Part shown: piece by piece, positions 8,093 to 17,011 of the stretch
Layout: every line of letters begins with the position of its first letter
Numbering within the stretch: the stretch's first letter is position 1
Virus record (IMG/VR): IMGVR_UViG_3300005096_000013
Location: 1-51,070 of that record
Reading direction: 5' to 3' (one strand)
From: a virus
DNA: 51,070 bases
The notes under the pieces: model-generated
Seen by the model: the letters and a program-made list of their open reading frames with translations, nothing else
What the model was told of the DNA's origin: nothing
Databases searched by the model: none
Made by a program: the position numbers and the translations under genes

Positions 8093-8977
8093 ATGGACGG
8101 ACAAATACCAGAAACTACTGGCAATCTAAACCCGGAGGAACCCAACGTAACTCCAGAAGCGGTAAAGATTAAGGTAAATAAAGTTGAGAAAGAATTACCA
8201 CTCCCTGAAGTAGTAAAGTTGGCGGAAAAGGCAGCGGGGGCTGATGAAAAATTCAGAGAGGCGGCGGCTCTCCGGGAGAAGGCCAGCCAAGCTCTCGATA
8301 TTGTGGAGACGGTCAAGAAACTTCAGACCAATTTTGCCCAAGCTACGGAAGAAGAAATCAATAAATATTGTGACTTCTTTCAAATACCCGAAAAGGAGAG
8401 ACTCGAAATGCTTTATGGACCCAAGACCCCTCAAGAGCCTCAGGTTCCCACCACTCCGGGCTCCTCTGAAGTCCCTACTCCTCCTACGCCTGTAACTAAA
8501 GACCAATTGGACCCACAGTTACAGAAGGCGGTGGATGCTGCGATGGAGTTGAAGGTTCAAGAGGAGGAAAGGAAATTTACGAATAACGTAGAAAAAATGC
8601 TTGACTCCTCGGAGGAGATTGGTAAGATAGTTAAAGGATTGAGTAGTGAAGGTAAGAAAGATGTGTTTTCTTCCTTGCACGCTCAAGTTCGGAACGAGGT
8701 TATTGCCCGAATGCAGGCAGGGCAGCAGTATGGCGACTTAATGGTGAAGGAAGCCGTGGAGAATGCGGTCAAACATGTCACGAGTTTAGGTCGTCATCTG
8801 GAGGAGACCCGTAAATCTGAAGGTGTACAGCCTCCGGGATTCGGGGCGGCTCCTAACTCGCTGGGGCTTGCGTTCAAAGGTGATAAACCGCCAGAACGAG
8901 TTGCCGGTAAGGACCCCAATTACACGGAGAATTTCATTCAGAGATTAGCCTACAAGGTTATGCACTCCGGAAAGTAA
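8093..8977 (+). CDS. Scaffolding protein
   Basis: A 294-residue, highly charged, largely helical protein with a proline-rich linker (PKTPQEPQVPTTPGSSEVPTP) in the middle, as in scaffolds that sit between portal and capsid genes and are lost or cleaved during head maturation. ATG 8093 follows AAGGAGACC. A one-mismatch copy of the dispersed repeat (8451-8464) encodes Thr-Pro-Gly-Ser inside the linker, where an insertion would be tolerated. Confidence 0.75.
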   Translation: MDGQIPETTGNLNPEEPNVTPEAVKIKVNKVEKELPLPEVVKLAEKAAGADEKFREAAALREKASQALDIVETVKKLQTNFAQATEEEINKYCDFFQIPEKERLEMLYGPKTPQEPQVPTTPGSSEVPTPPTPVTKDQLDPQLQKAVDAAMELKVQEEERKFTNNVEKMLDSSEEIGKIVKGLSSEGKKDVFSSLHAQVRNEVIARMQAGQQYGDLMVKEAVENAVKHVTSLGRHLEETRKSEGVQPPGFGAAPNSLGLAFKGDKPPERVAGKDPNYTENFIQRLAYKVMHSGK

Positions 8978-9053
8978 TTGCTGGTTCAAAGACTCCTTAC
9001 CCAAGCGATGAGGGATGTAGTTCTAAATCGTTTTAGGGTAATAAGTTACAGTA

Positions 9054-9069
9054 GCACCTGTCTAGGTGC
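9054..9069 (+). other. mRNA hairpin upstream of the capsid gene
   Basis: GCACCT-GTCT-AGGTGC forms a perfect 6-bp stem with a four-base loop, ending 20 bases before the capsid start and ahead of its GGTAGGAG site. There is no T tract, so it is not an intrinsic terminator. A 5' stabiliser or processing site on the capsid message is a reasonable guess. Confidence 0.4.
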
Positions 9070-9089
9070 GTATGGTAGGAGTCTATAAA

Positions 9090-10631
9090 ATGGCAGCTTC
9101 AGATATTCTCGATTCTCTAAGTAATCAAATCCGTGAGGAACTCCCTTCTCTTATGTTGGAGTCCCTTCCCGCCGTGGACCCGGTTTACACCAGTGTTGTC
9201 CGGACCAGCCAACAGGTTGTCCGGGACGAAATTGGTAGGGGTTGGAAGGTGATGCACCGGTTCCGTACTTCCTTGTCTGGGATGTATGAGCCGATGGCCA
9301 CTACTGGTGGTACGCCTTATACCAATACGAACCAGTCCATTTCTTACAACACAACCTTAGGTTTCCCTGATGCGAAAAAGACACCCCACATGGGCAACAT
9401 CATCCGGGAAATCACTCTGAATGCCCACCGGGGTAACTTCGGAGTACCTCTTTTCCTCTTGAAAGCGGAGTCCCTTCAGTCTGTAGCCTTCAACGACCTC
9501 GTAGATGACCTGAAAGGTCTAGCTGAACTTCGGGCTCAGATGGAAGCCTTGAGTTTCTATATGCCCTCGGCGAAATACATCGCACTTCTTGAATCTTCAG
9601 GGGCTACGGCTGTAGAGACTACGAAGATTCGGGTGAGCGTTTCCAGTACTCGAATCCGGTGGTTCAAAGAAGGTATGATGGTGGACATCTATGATGATGC
9701 TTCAGGTACTACCCTTATTAACCAGACCACTGCCGGAGCCATTGTAGTTTTGGTGGACGCTGTGGACCGCTTGAATGGTACTATCACCTTAGCTAACCCT
9801 TCTGGAGTTGATTTGAATACAGGAGGCGGGGGCTCTACTTCAGTCTTGGCTGGTAGTGCTGTTGGTGCCGCCGACCAGTACATCTTCCCGCGAAATGCCA
9901 TAGACGGTTCGACCATCTACAGGATAGGTCATTACGGTTTGGATGACTGGATTAAGTCGTCAGGTACTTTGTTTGGTGACGCCGTAGTCTGGAACAAGAC
10001 TTCCGGGACAACTACGGCAGCCTTCGATTTGGCTACGTATCCCCAGTTCAAATCTTTGGTGACGGCCTATGGTTCAAGTACGCCCCTGACGGAACTCATC
10101 CTCACTCAGAAGCTCGGTGCATTCTTGGACGCTTACGATGGGTCGGTGGATACTATTATCACTACCCGTGGTGTGGTCCAGAAGTACTTGGAACAGGCTT
10201 ACTTGGGTGCTTCTAACGGAAGTCGAATGAACTTCGACAGGACCGGGAAAGCTACTGACTTGGTGGGTGGCTGGACTAAAGCATCCTACGAGTATGAGGG
10301 CCAGACCTATGAACTGAAGATGAGTCCTTACTGCCAGACTGGAACCCTGTACGGTATCAAGATGGGCGATGGGAACATCAAGAGGTTTGTACCTCCGGGT
10401 GCCCAAGGCGTCGGCGGTATCGGCAGTCCTGGTACGGGTATGGGTATGGACGGTGAGATTGAATTCATTGCTCCTATGGGAGGTTCTGGTTCTATCTTCC
10501 GTCTCATCAGCGACACCAGTACGGGCGGTGCCACCAATCAGGTTGAAGCTCCTTTCCAACAGTACAGCCAAGTAGCTCCTGTTGACGTGAGGGGTCTCAA
10601 GTTGAGTAACCTTACCGAGTCTATCGGATAA
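9090..10631 (+). CDS. Major capsid protein (HK97-fold type)
   Basis: A 513-residue protein directly after the scaffold. Features expected of HK97-type capsids are an N-terminal helical arm (ILDSLSNQIREELPSL), a central spine-like region rich in hydrophobic helices (LKGLAELRAQMEALSFY), a glycine-rich insertion (LNTGGGGSTSVLAGS) and a C-terminal domain with IITTRGVVQKYLEQAY. ATG 9090 is chosen because GGTAGGAG lies nine bases upstream; the longer GTG frame from 9066 would place the ribosome site inside the gene. A 14-bp repeat copy follows 11 bases after its stop. Confidence 0.85.
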   Translation: MAASDILDSLSNQIREELPSLMLESLPAVDPVYTSVVRTSQQVVRDEIGRGWKVMHRFRTSLSGMYEPMATTGGTPYTNTNQSISYNTTLGFPDAKKTPHMGNIIREITLNAHRGNFGVPLFLLKAESLQSVAFNDLVDDLKGLAELRAQMEALSFYMPSAKYIALLESSGATAVETTKIRVSVSSTRIRWFKEGMMVDIYDDASGTTLINQTTAGAIVVLVDAVDRLNGTITLANPSGVDLNTGGGGSTSVLAGSAVGAADQYIFPRNAIDGSTIYRIGHYGLDDWIKSSGTLFGDAVVWNKTSGTTTAAFDLATYPQFKSLVTAYGSSTPLTELILTQKLGAFLDAYDGSVDTIITTRGVVQKYLEQAYLGASNGSRMNFDRTGKATDLVGGWTKASYEYEGQTYELKMSPYCQTGTLYGIKMGDGNIKRFVPPGAQGVGGIGSPGTGMGMDGEIEFIAPMGGSGSIFRLISDTSTGGATNQVEAPFQQYSQVAPVDVRGLKLSNLTESIG

Positions 10632-10642
10632 GGAAGTATTTT

Positions 10643-10656
10643 TCACTCCGGGCTCC
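10643..10656 (+). repeat. 14-bp repeat copy after the capsid gene
   Basis: An exact TCACTCCGGGCTCC lies between the capsid stop and the next gene. No hairpin or T tract accompanies it, so it does not look like a terminator. Confidence 0.85.
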
Positions 10657-10705
10657 TCTGGTGGGGTCCGGAGTTACTTTTCAAACTTGGAGTATGGAGC
10701 GGTTC

Positions 10706-11113
10706 ATGTATTCTTACTTCGACCCTCAACGTCATTTATTGGCTACAGGTGAAACGGAATTGGGTCGGTGGTTGGGCAAAGAGTTCCCGGATATTCCGGG
10801 GCTCTTTGTTTATTTTCACCGTAAGACTGGCAAGTGGGTAATCGCCAAGTGGATGTCCTACCCCAAAATGTATTTCGAGGATATTCTGAACTTGGGTCCT
10901 TTCTTGCAGACTGTGAATCGAGATACAATAGGAAAATTGCGAAGTCGCTTGTGTCCGGCTATGACGCCTCATCAAATCAGTGAGGCTATCCGGGACGAGA
11001 GGTATAGAGAGTTAAGAGAGTTGGACGATAAAAGTATTCTGAGGCGGGAGAGGAAGTCTCCCTGTAAATGCAGTATTCTAGTCCCACGTTCTACTCTTTT
11101 CCAAGCGACTTAG
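10706..11113 (+). CDS. Small head-region protein, unknown function
   Basis: A 135-residue soluble protein following the capsid gene. Starts possible in the same frame are GTG 10661, ATG 10694 and ATG 10706; only the last has GGAG at a normal distance (six bases), so I prefer it. Sequence features are aromatic-rich (MYSYFDPQRHLL, FVYFHRKTGKWVIAKWMSYPKMYF) with a charged C-terminal half (IRDERYRELRELDD) and two late cysteines. I do not recognise the family; location suggests a head or connector accessory. Confidence 0.55.
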   Translation: MYSYFDPQRHLLATGETELGRWLGKEFPDIPGLFVYFHRKTGKWVIAKWMSYPKMYFEDILNLGPFLQTVNRDTIGKLRSRLCPAMTPHQISEAIRDERYRELRELDDKSILRRERKSPCKCSILVPRSTLFQAT

Positions 11114-11133
11114 CTCAGCTTTGAGGAGACATC

Positions 11134-11604
11134 ATGTCAGACATTACAAACGGGACGTCATCTTTTGGAGGTCGTTGGGTTTGGCTACAGAAGTTCCTAC
11201 TAACTATCTCCATACCCTTTTTGGTGGGGATGGTTACTTGGGCGCTTCAGATAAATAAGCGGTTAGTCAACTTGGAGGCTTTCGCTTCTTATGGTCCCCG
11301 GTACTCATCGCAGGATGCCCGGAGAGATTTCAAAGTTTATTCTACTTCCATGGCTCAACGTCAGGTTGCTTTGGAAGGTGGGTTGAAATCTTTGGACCGC
11401 AGGGTAGTTCATTTGGAGTCGCAAGATAATCCTCCTAAATGGTTAACTGACCGAGTGGACCGGATGGAGATGAAGTTGGACAGGATAGAAGCTCTTTTAA
11501 CAAGCATGAAGCGTGAAGGGGTAATGTTTAGAATACAGAAAGGAAGTGGTTCATATGCCTTGGAGAGCCAAAGGGAAAGCTATTCAAAAGAAAGTGGGGG
11601 GTAA
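11134..11604 (+). CDS. Membrane-anchored coiled-coil protein
   Basis: A 156-residue protein with one N-terminal transmembrane helix (residues about 17-40, LQKFLLTISIPFLVGMVTWA) followed by a long heptad-like region (LEGGLKSLDRRVVHLES, WLTDRVDRMEMKLDRIEALL). ATG 11134 follows TTGAGGAGACATC. The arrangement (N-in membrane anchor, periplasmic or cytoplasmic coiled coil) recalls phage proteins of the lysis or i-spanin type, and also many hypothetical DUF-type phage membrane proteins. Nothing here fixes the role. Its 3' end overlaps the next small gene. Confidence 0.55.
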   Translation: MSDITNGTSSFGGRWVWLQKFLLTISIPFLVGMVTWALQINKRLVNLEAFASYGPRYSSQDARRDFKVYSTSMAQRQVALEGGLKSLDRRVVHLESQDNPPKWLTDRVDRMEMKLDRIEALLTSMKREGVMFRIQKGSGSYALESQRESYSKESGG

Positions 11605-11701
11605 ATGGAAAACAATAGCTCACGGAAAGACGGCGGCAAGCGCTGCGGCTAGTGTACGTGCCCGGTACGCAAACGCAAAAAAGAAAGGTGGCAGATTATA
11701 A
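11555..11701 (+). CDS. Very small basic protein (48 aa)
   Basis: A 48-residue Lys/Ala-rich protein starting MPWRAKGKAIQKKVGGKW, with AAGGAAG about nine bases before ATG 11555. The pattern of a short basic leader with KGGKW and an alanine-rich helix ending in RARYAN is seen in many phage small proteins of unknown role. It starts inside the preceding gene in another frame and its TAA overlaps the next ATG by one base, which argues for translational coupling and against a chance frame. Confidence 0.6.
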   Translation: MPWRAKGKAIQKKVGGKWKTIAHGKTAASAAASVRARYANAKKKGGRL

Positions 11702-11865
11702 TGTGGTTTGAGTTGTGGAAAAGTAAAGACGGCTGGCGTATTCGATTAAAGGCTCGTAATGGTTGTATTCTATTATCCAGCGAAGCCTATAGCACCAAAC
11801 AGAGTGCATTAAGAACTTTAAAGATGCTTCGCCGTTCAGTAAAATTGGAAATCAGGGAAGTTTAG
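11701..11865 (+). CDS. DUF1508-like (YegP-like) small protein, 54 aa
   Basis: A 54-residue protein, MWFELWKSKDGWRIRLKA..., with the signature of the DUF1508 fold: an aromatic strand, G-W-R-x-R-L-K-A, N-G-x-I-L-x-S-S-E-x-Y, and a final helix with K-Q-S-A. Members are small beta-beta-alpha proteins of unknown role found in bacteria and phages. It overlaps the stop of the preceding 48-residue gene (TAATG), so the two are probably coupled. Confidence 0.65.
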   Translation: MWFELWKSKDGWRIRLKARNGCILLSSEAYSTKQSALRTLKMLRRSVKLEIREV

Positions 11866-11878
11866 AGGTTTTAGATTC

Positions 11879-13336
11879 TTGAGAGCCGACATAAGGAAAG
11901 AACTGTGGATTGTAGATAGTAGTTTTAATGGTCAACTCCAAATCGTTGATGATGCTGGTAAGACTCTATCTACAAAGTATTTTGGGGTAATCCCTCCGAA
12001 TGCTATTGATAATATTCACTACGATTGGGTTAATCAGGAATGGTGGATGAGCGAAATGGGAACCGGCACCAACAATCACATCTACCGTCTGGACCGTGCT
12101 CTAAATTTACTCAATACTTACAATATTGCTACCTCGAATTACGAACTAGAATCAGTATGCTATGACCCATCCGATGATAATCTATGGACTCTCAGCGATA
12201 AGTTAACTTTGGAAACTTTGGAGCATCGTAGCCGTTCAGACCCAACAACAGTTTTAGCGACCATCAATTTAGCTGTTCTGGGTGTCGATGGCCCCCAAGA
12301 TATTGATTATGACACTTCCGATGATACTCTGTGGATTGCGGATAATGACTCTACGGGTAACTACGTAGGTCGGCTCTACCACCTGGATAAAGCTGGAAAT
12401 ATTCTTGAAACAATTCCTATCCCTACTACCTTACATTCAGTCCTCTCCGGAAAAGTAGGTAGGTTACAGACCGTGGCTTACGATTCTCGTGATGATACAC
12501 TTTGGATTTCTGGCAGATTTAACTATATCTACCATGTAACTAAAAGCCTCGTCCTGCTAGAATCTTTTGCTTCCCCTTATTTTGGTACGGGTCCAACGAG
12601 TATTGCCTTGGTACCCTGGGGGACACGAGCTAAGGTCTTAAGTCCTACATTGAGCCTTAGAATGTATGACGATGCAACGAACACCCAAGTTGCTGCCCAG
12701 GCTGGAAGTGATGCAACTTTGGAGGGTACCGGCAATACGGAAGATAAGTCTGGGGTTGGACCTATAAAGAATGCTTTTACTTTTAATGGAACAGACAATT
12801 ATATTTCCATTTCCGAGACACTGACTCGTGCTACTGGGTGGACTGTTTCTTGTTGGGCATCCTTTGCATCTACTATATCTTATGAGGTTTTTATTGGGGA
12901 TGGAGCCACAGGAGATAATTGGATACGCCTTACTGATAATACTCGTGTTGCGGCATCTTTTAACGGATATGGTCAAACAGCTACGCCGGGGTTTTCTGCT
13001 TTAAGCCTGAATACTTGGTACCACTTTGTGTTTATCTTTGCATCTTCTAATAACCGACTTCGTATTTTCCTTGATGGTGTAGAGTATAATCCGATTACGG
13101 GGTACGGAGCTATTCCTGACACGTTGTTTACTACTGTAGGTCGAAAGCAGACGGATTATTTTGGTGGAAAGATGAGTAATCTTCTTTTGTTTAATTATGA
13201 ACTTGACCAAGATGAAATAGATTATCTTTACAATGAAGGAGCAGGGGAGGATGCTTTGGAGGAGTCTATTCCGGAGGTTATTAGGCGACAACCCCTTCAG
13301 GAATTAGTGGGTTCTCCAGTTATAGGAGCTTTTTAG
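11879..13336 (+). CDS. Beta-propeller plus LamG-like virion protein (candidate adhesin)
   Basis: A 485-residue protein. Residues about 1-240 contain propeller-like repeats marked by YDPSDDNLWTLSD, YDTSDDTLWIADN and YDSRDDTLWISG, plus WVNQEWWMSEMGTG. Residues about 250-455 look like a LamG/concanavalin-A lectin sandwich (AFTFNGTDNYISISE, WTVSCWASF, WYHFVFIFASSNNRLRIFLDGVEY). Such domains bind glycans or ligands, so host attachment or capsid decoration is likely. The start is TTG 11879 with AGAGG upstream. Its place just before the connector gene is unusual for a tail fibre and fits a head- or neck-attached fibre. Confidence 0.65.
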   Translation: MRADIRKELWIVDSSFNGQLQIVDDAGKTLSTKYFGVIPPNAIDNIHYDWVNQEWWMSEMGTGTNNHIYRLDRALNLLNTYNIATSNYELESVCYDPSDDNLWTLSDKLTLETLEHRSRSDPTTVLATINLAVLGVDGPQDIDYDTSDDTLWIADNDSTGNYVGRLYHLDKAGNILETIPIPTTLHSVLSGKVGRLQTVAYDSRDDTLWISGRFNYIYHVTKSLVLLESFASPYFGTGPTSIALVPWGTRAKVLSPTLSLRMYDDATNTQVAAQAGSDATLEGTGNTEDKSGVGPIKNAFTFNGTDNYISISETLTRATGWTVSCWASFASTISYEVFIGDGATGDNWIRLTDNTRVAASFNGYGQTATPGFSALSLNTWYHFVFIFASSNNRLRIFLDGVEYNPITGYGAIPDTLFTTVGRKQTDYFGGKMSNLLLFNYELDQDEIDYLYNEGAGEDALEESIPEVIRRQPLQELVGSPVIGAF

Positions 13337-13338
13337 TC

Positions 13339-14907
13339 ATGCTTTATTATGTTTACTTTAGCGATGCAGGTGTACCTAAAACTGGTCTAACTCTTACCTG
13401 GGAATATTTAGTTACAGCTACTAACGGGACTGACAAGAGTGCCAATGCCCCATCTTTTTCCGAAATAGGGGGTGGTTGGTATTCTTTTAATGTATCCTAC
13501 GGGTCTAGTCCTTGGGATGTAACTACAGAGGATTTGATAGGTGTCGTAGACGGGGGAAGCATCTTAGATACAGCAGACCGATACCGTGCAGTGTCTATAA
13601 CTAAAAGAGGTCTCGCGCTTTCCGCTTTAACCAACGGGGTCAGCGATGAGACTCTCACTATAATGGATGATTTTATGGGCATCGGTTATCAATGCACAAT
13701 TACCCTACAGACTACGGGAGGAGATGCCATCTCCGGAGCTACAGTCTGGATGAGTACTTCCGCTACTGGTTCACCACCCTTCACTGCACCTCTGACTACT
13801 AATGCGTCGGGACAAGTGACTTTCTGGTTGACCGGTACTTCAAGTACACCTCAGAATTATTACATCTTCGCAGCGGGGGCGGGCTATAGCTACAGTAACG
13901 ATGAGTACATAACGGTTGCCGGGTCCGCTGCTAACAAGACAGTACAGTACGGTACAGTCGCAAGTAGTTCAAGCGGAGTATCAGGTGTGACCGTAACCGA
14001 CTTCCTTACTCGGACGATTACCGCAGTCCGGGCCTATGCTGATGAGCCCACTACAAACGCCAAGTATTCCGATTCAACAATCTTAGACTACATAGCCACA
14101 ACCTACGCAGAGATAATCCAAAACCTGCAACGGAACAAAACAACTCAGTTGGTATGCTCCTACTCTTTTGATTACTCTGAATCCCAGAGTGTTTACCCGT
14201 TACCCCTGACTGCTGGAACCATCATCAGTGTAGGGACGGAAGAAACCACTTACGAGTCCAAAACCTTCTTCCATAGCGGTAGTTGGCTTAACGAGTATGG
14301 TACGGGAATGACCATACAGGAGCATGAGATACACTTCCAGAAACAGTATCTCAGCGATGGAACTACCGTAGTAGTCAAGTATCTTCCTGATGGGTGTGCT
14401 ACCCTGTTTGGCGGAACCACCAGCACCTTCGATAACACAGCAGGTACTTTGCAGTTTGAAACATTGTCTGTAGGCACCCGTGATACAAGAGAAAATGCCT
14501 ATGTGGGTTCAATCCTGCGAATCTTGCCCAACAGCAGTAACGAGGCTATGCAGGAACGTGTCATTACGGCACAGTCCACAACATCTAAAACCTATGATAC
14601 TTTCACAGTGACCCCGACTTTTTCTCCTGTCCTGACAGGAACGGTAGCTTACGAGATATGTCCGCCCTTCCCGAAGGCTATGGATAATGTGGTAGCTCTT
14701 AAGACGGCCTTGCGTATCGTAGGCATAGAAGGGAACCAGACAAGATACAGAACTCTAATGAATGAGTACAAGGATGCTATGAGGTCGTTGACTCTCCAAG
14801 CAGCCAATAAGAACTTCATGGAAGGTTCCCACCGACACCGGGACGGTTTTACGGCCCTGCGTGGCAGCCGCCCCTACAGGTCTCTACTCCGTAAACGGGG
14901 GTGGTAA
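13339..14907 (+). CDS. Ig-like domain fused to head-tail connector (adaptor)
   Basis: A 522-residue protein. The first ~215 residues are beta-rich with an Ig-like or carboxypeptidase-regulatory-like segment (ITLQTTGGDAISGATVWMST, LTTNASGQVTFWL). The rest resembles a gp4/gp6-type head-tail adaptor: a helical start (YSDSTILDYIATTYAEIIQN), a central beta region, and a C-terminal helical/basic end (ALKTALRIVGIEGNQTRYRT, RSLLRKRGW). Adaptors sit under the portal and seal the filled head. The Ig part would then project outward. The start ATG 13339 is two bases after the previous stop. Fusion is visible as two composition blocks joined by a serine linker (VASSSSGVSGV). Confidence 0.6.
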   Translation: MLYYVYFSDAGVPKTGLTLTWEYLVTATNGTDKSANAPSFSEIGGGWYSFNVSYGSSPWDVTTEDLIGVVDGGSILDTADRYRAVSITKRGLALSALTNGVSDETLTIMDDFMGIGYQCTITLQTTGGDAISGATVWMSTSATGSPPFTAPLTTNASGQVTFWLTGTSSTPQNYYIFAAGAGYSYSNDEYITVAGSAANKTVQYGTVASSSSGVSGVTVTDFLTRTITAVRAYADEPTTNAKYSDSTILDYIATTYAEIIQNLQRNKTTQLVCSYSFDYSESQSVYPLPLTAGTIISVGTEETTYESKTFFHSGSWLNEYGTGMTIQEHEIHFQKQYLSDGTTVVVKYLPDGCATLFGGTTSTFDNTAGTLQFETLSVGTRDTRENAYVGSILRILPNSSNEAMQERVITAQSTTSKTYDTFTVTPTFSPVLTGTVAYEICPPFPKAMDNVVALKTALRIVGIEGNQTRYRTLMNEYKDAMRSLTLQAANKNFMEGSHRHRDGFTALRGSRPYRSLLRKRGW

Positions 14908-14909
14908 GT

Positions 14910-16019
14910 ATGGCTGAAGTCTATCCTCCCAATTCATTGCGGGTCAGGCCCATAAGGGGATTCCACGAACCTTCTTTTCCAGAAACTACTTCTGAAGATA
15001 CCCTGAAGGACTTGGAGGGTTCGTCCAAACCTAAGGCCCCCCAAGTATCCATAGACGAAGGGCAAGGTAAGAGTGATGATAACTCCAACAGGTATGAGGA
15101 AGTCCTGCCCAATACTCCCCGGATACCGAGAGGTTTCGGATTCACTCCGGGCTCCTCCATATTTAGAGGTGAAGTTACTCAGGATGTCCAGACAACAGAT
15201 ACGACAGTAAGAGTTAAACTCCCGGACGGTGGAGGTTCGGTTGTGGACGCCGAATATCTATTCCCGGCTTCAGCAAGTCAGGCAGGGGACATAACCCCTC
15301 TGCCTTTAACAGGTGATGAAGTTACGGTTTTGAGGACCCGTGATGATAAATGGTATCTTATCACTCCGGGCTCCTCCATATCTTCCGTGGGCAGTACTCC
15401 CCTTTATATCGCCGAGATTGATTCGGCAGCTACAGGTGGAGGTTATTACAATTGTCATCTTCAATCTCTAGATTCTACAGATTGGAATACTTCTAACAGC
15501 GACCAATTGGACCCTGTAGGTAACAGCATAGTTGTACTCAATATCGCGGAGATTGGTACTTCAAATCATGGTCTGTCTGCTGGGGACGCTATGCTTTGTT
15601 GGTCTTTTACCGATGATGAAGGAGTTAATCGTTATTTGGGTGAGCAGACAGCTACTTATAGGATACGATTTGGTAAGCCTACTGCGGCTTATTCTTCTGG
15701 GTCAAGTCTCACCCTCGACCCCTGTGATATTGCAGGTAACGATACGGGGGAAGCAAACGTAACTGTAAACATGCTGGTTGGTCCGGGAGATACCCCAATG
15801 ACCAACTCGACTTCGATAGCGGATACAACTATCTGTCCATTTTACCGTGCATCCGATGGTAGTTATTATTTACTGGGTACTCCTATTGAAGTTGTGACGG
15901 ATTATCGAGTCAACACTACGAATAAGACTCTGGAAAAAATGACCCGTAATGTGTGGGTCCTAACGGCAGGCAGCGAAAGTAGTTGGGTTGTAGTACATAC
16001 AGGAGTTGATTGTACCTGA
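14910..16019 (+). CDS. Structural protein of the connector/neck region, unknown
   Basis: A 369-residue protein; ATG 14910 is preferred because GGGGTGG lies just upstream, although an in-frame GTG at 14901 exists. The N-terminal ~90 residues are proline-rich and disordered, the remainder beta-rich (TVRVKLPDGGG, SLTLDPCDIAGNDTGEANVTVNMLVG). Two exact copies of the dispersed repeat (15142 and 15361) each encode Thr-Pro-Gly-Ser-Ser at either side of a beta-rich segment. It overlaps the connector gene stop and the start of the cysteine-rich gene. A virion surface or neck role is likely from position only. Confidence 0.55.
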   Translation: MAEVYPPNSLRVRPIRGFHEPSFPETTSEDTLKDLEGSSKPKAPQVSIDEGQGKSDDNSNRYEEVLPNTPRIPRGFGFTPGSSIFRGEVTQDVQTTDTTVRVKLPDGGGSVVDAEYLFPASASQAGDITPLPLTGDEVTVLRTRDDKWYLITPGSSISSVGSTPLYIAEIDSAATGGGYYNCHLQSLDSTDWNTSNSDQLDPVGNSIVVLNIAEIGTSNHGLSAGDAMLCWSFTDDEGVNRYLGEQTATYRIRFGKPTAAYSSGSSLTLDPCDIAGNDTGEANVTVNMLVGPGDTPMTNSTSIADTTICPFYRASDGSYYLLGTPIEVVTDYRVNTTNKTLEKMTRNVWVLTAGSESSWVVVHTGVDCT

Positions 16020-17011
16020 TGGGTAGTATCCACTTCAAAGACAATAAGATTCTATTTGACCGAGATGGCAATGTTGCTATGGATGTCAATTGCTGCTGCA
16101 TTTGCGACTGCACATGTGAAGATGGTTGTGGTACGCCTACTGCCGAAGCTGATTGTCCTTGGTGTAATTATTGTATTGTTCTTTGTAGTGATACTGAATA
16201 TTGCAGTAAGGATGGATGTGGGTATATCTCTTGGACAGGTTCATGTTCGTGGAGTGGAACATTCACTTCGGGAACCCTGAGCGGCGAATCTATACTGTTT
16301 CACTACAACAGTGCGACTAGCAAGTGGGTTTTAAATATAACTAACTGTATTAGTGGCAAAGAGATTGCTGGGTTTAGTTGTCATAACGGCTACAGCGATG
16401 CTTATATAAGAATCACGCCGGTCACGGATAAAGATGACTGTACATGCGACCACGATTGTGGATGTTATAATTATTCATCTCCAGGCACAATTGCAGTATC
16501 CTTTGCTGGTATAGATAACACATTGGGCTTGAATGAGGCCGGTGATTTGTGTTGTGATAATTGTGATGGGGGTGATTGCGGCTATGCTTGGGTGTATCCT
16601 GATTGTTGTCCTGAGAGCTACTTCAATGGTAGCACCTTTTATTTAACGATTTCAGGCTACTCTGCGTGTGGTGTTACTCAAAATTACAGTAATTGTGGTT
16701 ACCACGATTCCGACCATTACGCCTACCCTATCATATCAATTACCTTTAAAGGTAATGATTGCCAGCAAGGTTATATCTCTTTAAACGCTTACGTGTATGA
16801 ACAGCGTGCAGGAGGAACTTCAATTAACCGCAGCGTCTTTTCTAGTGGAACTATTTACTATGAAGCCTACGAAACAAGAATGTGTACAAATTCAATTACT
16901 CTGAATAACGATAACGACGGGTGCGAAGATACCGGGACTATTTGTGGGGCGTTATTCAGAAAAAATGGTGCTTGGGGTTGTAATGGTACCGCAACGGTGG
17001 AGTTGCAATGA
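16019..17011 (+). CDS. Cysteine-rich virion-region protein (33 Cys in about 330 residues)
   Basis: A 330-residue protein with roughly 10 percent cysteine, beginning with a dense cluster (VNCCCICDCTCEDGC) and continuing with CPWCNYC, DCTCDHDCGC, LCCDNCDGGDC and PDCC. The rest is aromatic and beta-rich with many Asn, Ser and Gly, like extracellular structural proteins. Disulfides or metal clusters would make it very stable. Starts are ambiguous: ATG 16019 overlaps the upstream TGA, while TTG 16010 sits four bases after AGGAG. I do not recognise a family; an exposed fibre or decoration protein is a guess. Confidence 0.6.
   Translation: MGSIHFKDNKILFDRDGNVAMDVNCCCICDCTCEDGCGTPTAEADCPWCNYCIVLCSDTEYCSKDGCGYISWTGSCSWSGTFTSGTLSGESILFHYNSATSKWVLNITNCISGKEIAGFSCHNGYSDAYIRITPVTDKDDCTCDHDCGCYNYSSPGTIAVSFAGIDNTLGLNEAGDLCCDNCDGGDCGYAWVYPDCCPESYFNGSTFYLTISGYSACGVTQNYSNCGYHDSDHYAYPIISITFKGNDCQQGYISLNAYVYEQRAGGTSINRSVFSSGTIYYEAYETRMCTNSITLNNDNDGCEDTGTICGALFRKNGAWGCNGTATVELQ

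Noticed and set aside
10074-10646. Long leftward frame of 190 residues antisense to the capsid gene
   Set aside because: It mirrors the capsid gene codon structure, with no ribosome site and Thr/Arg-rich shadow composition.
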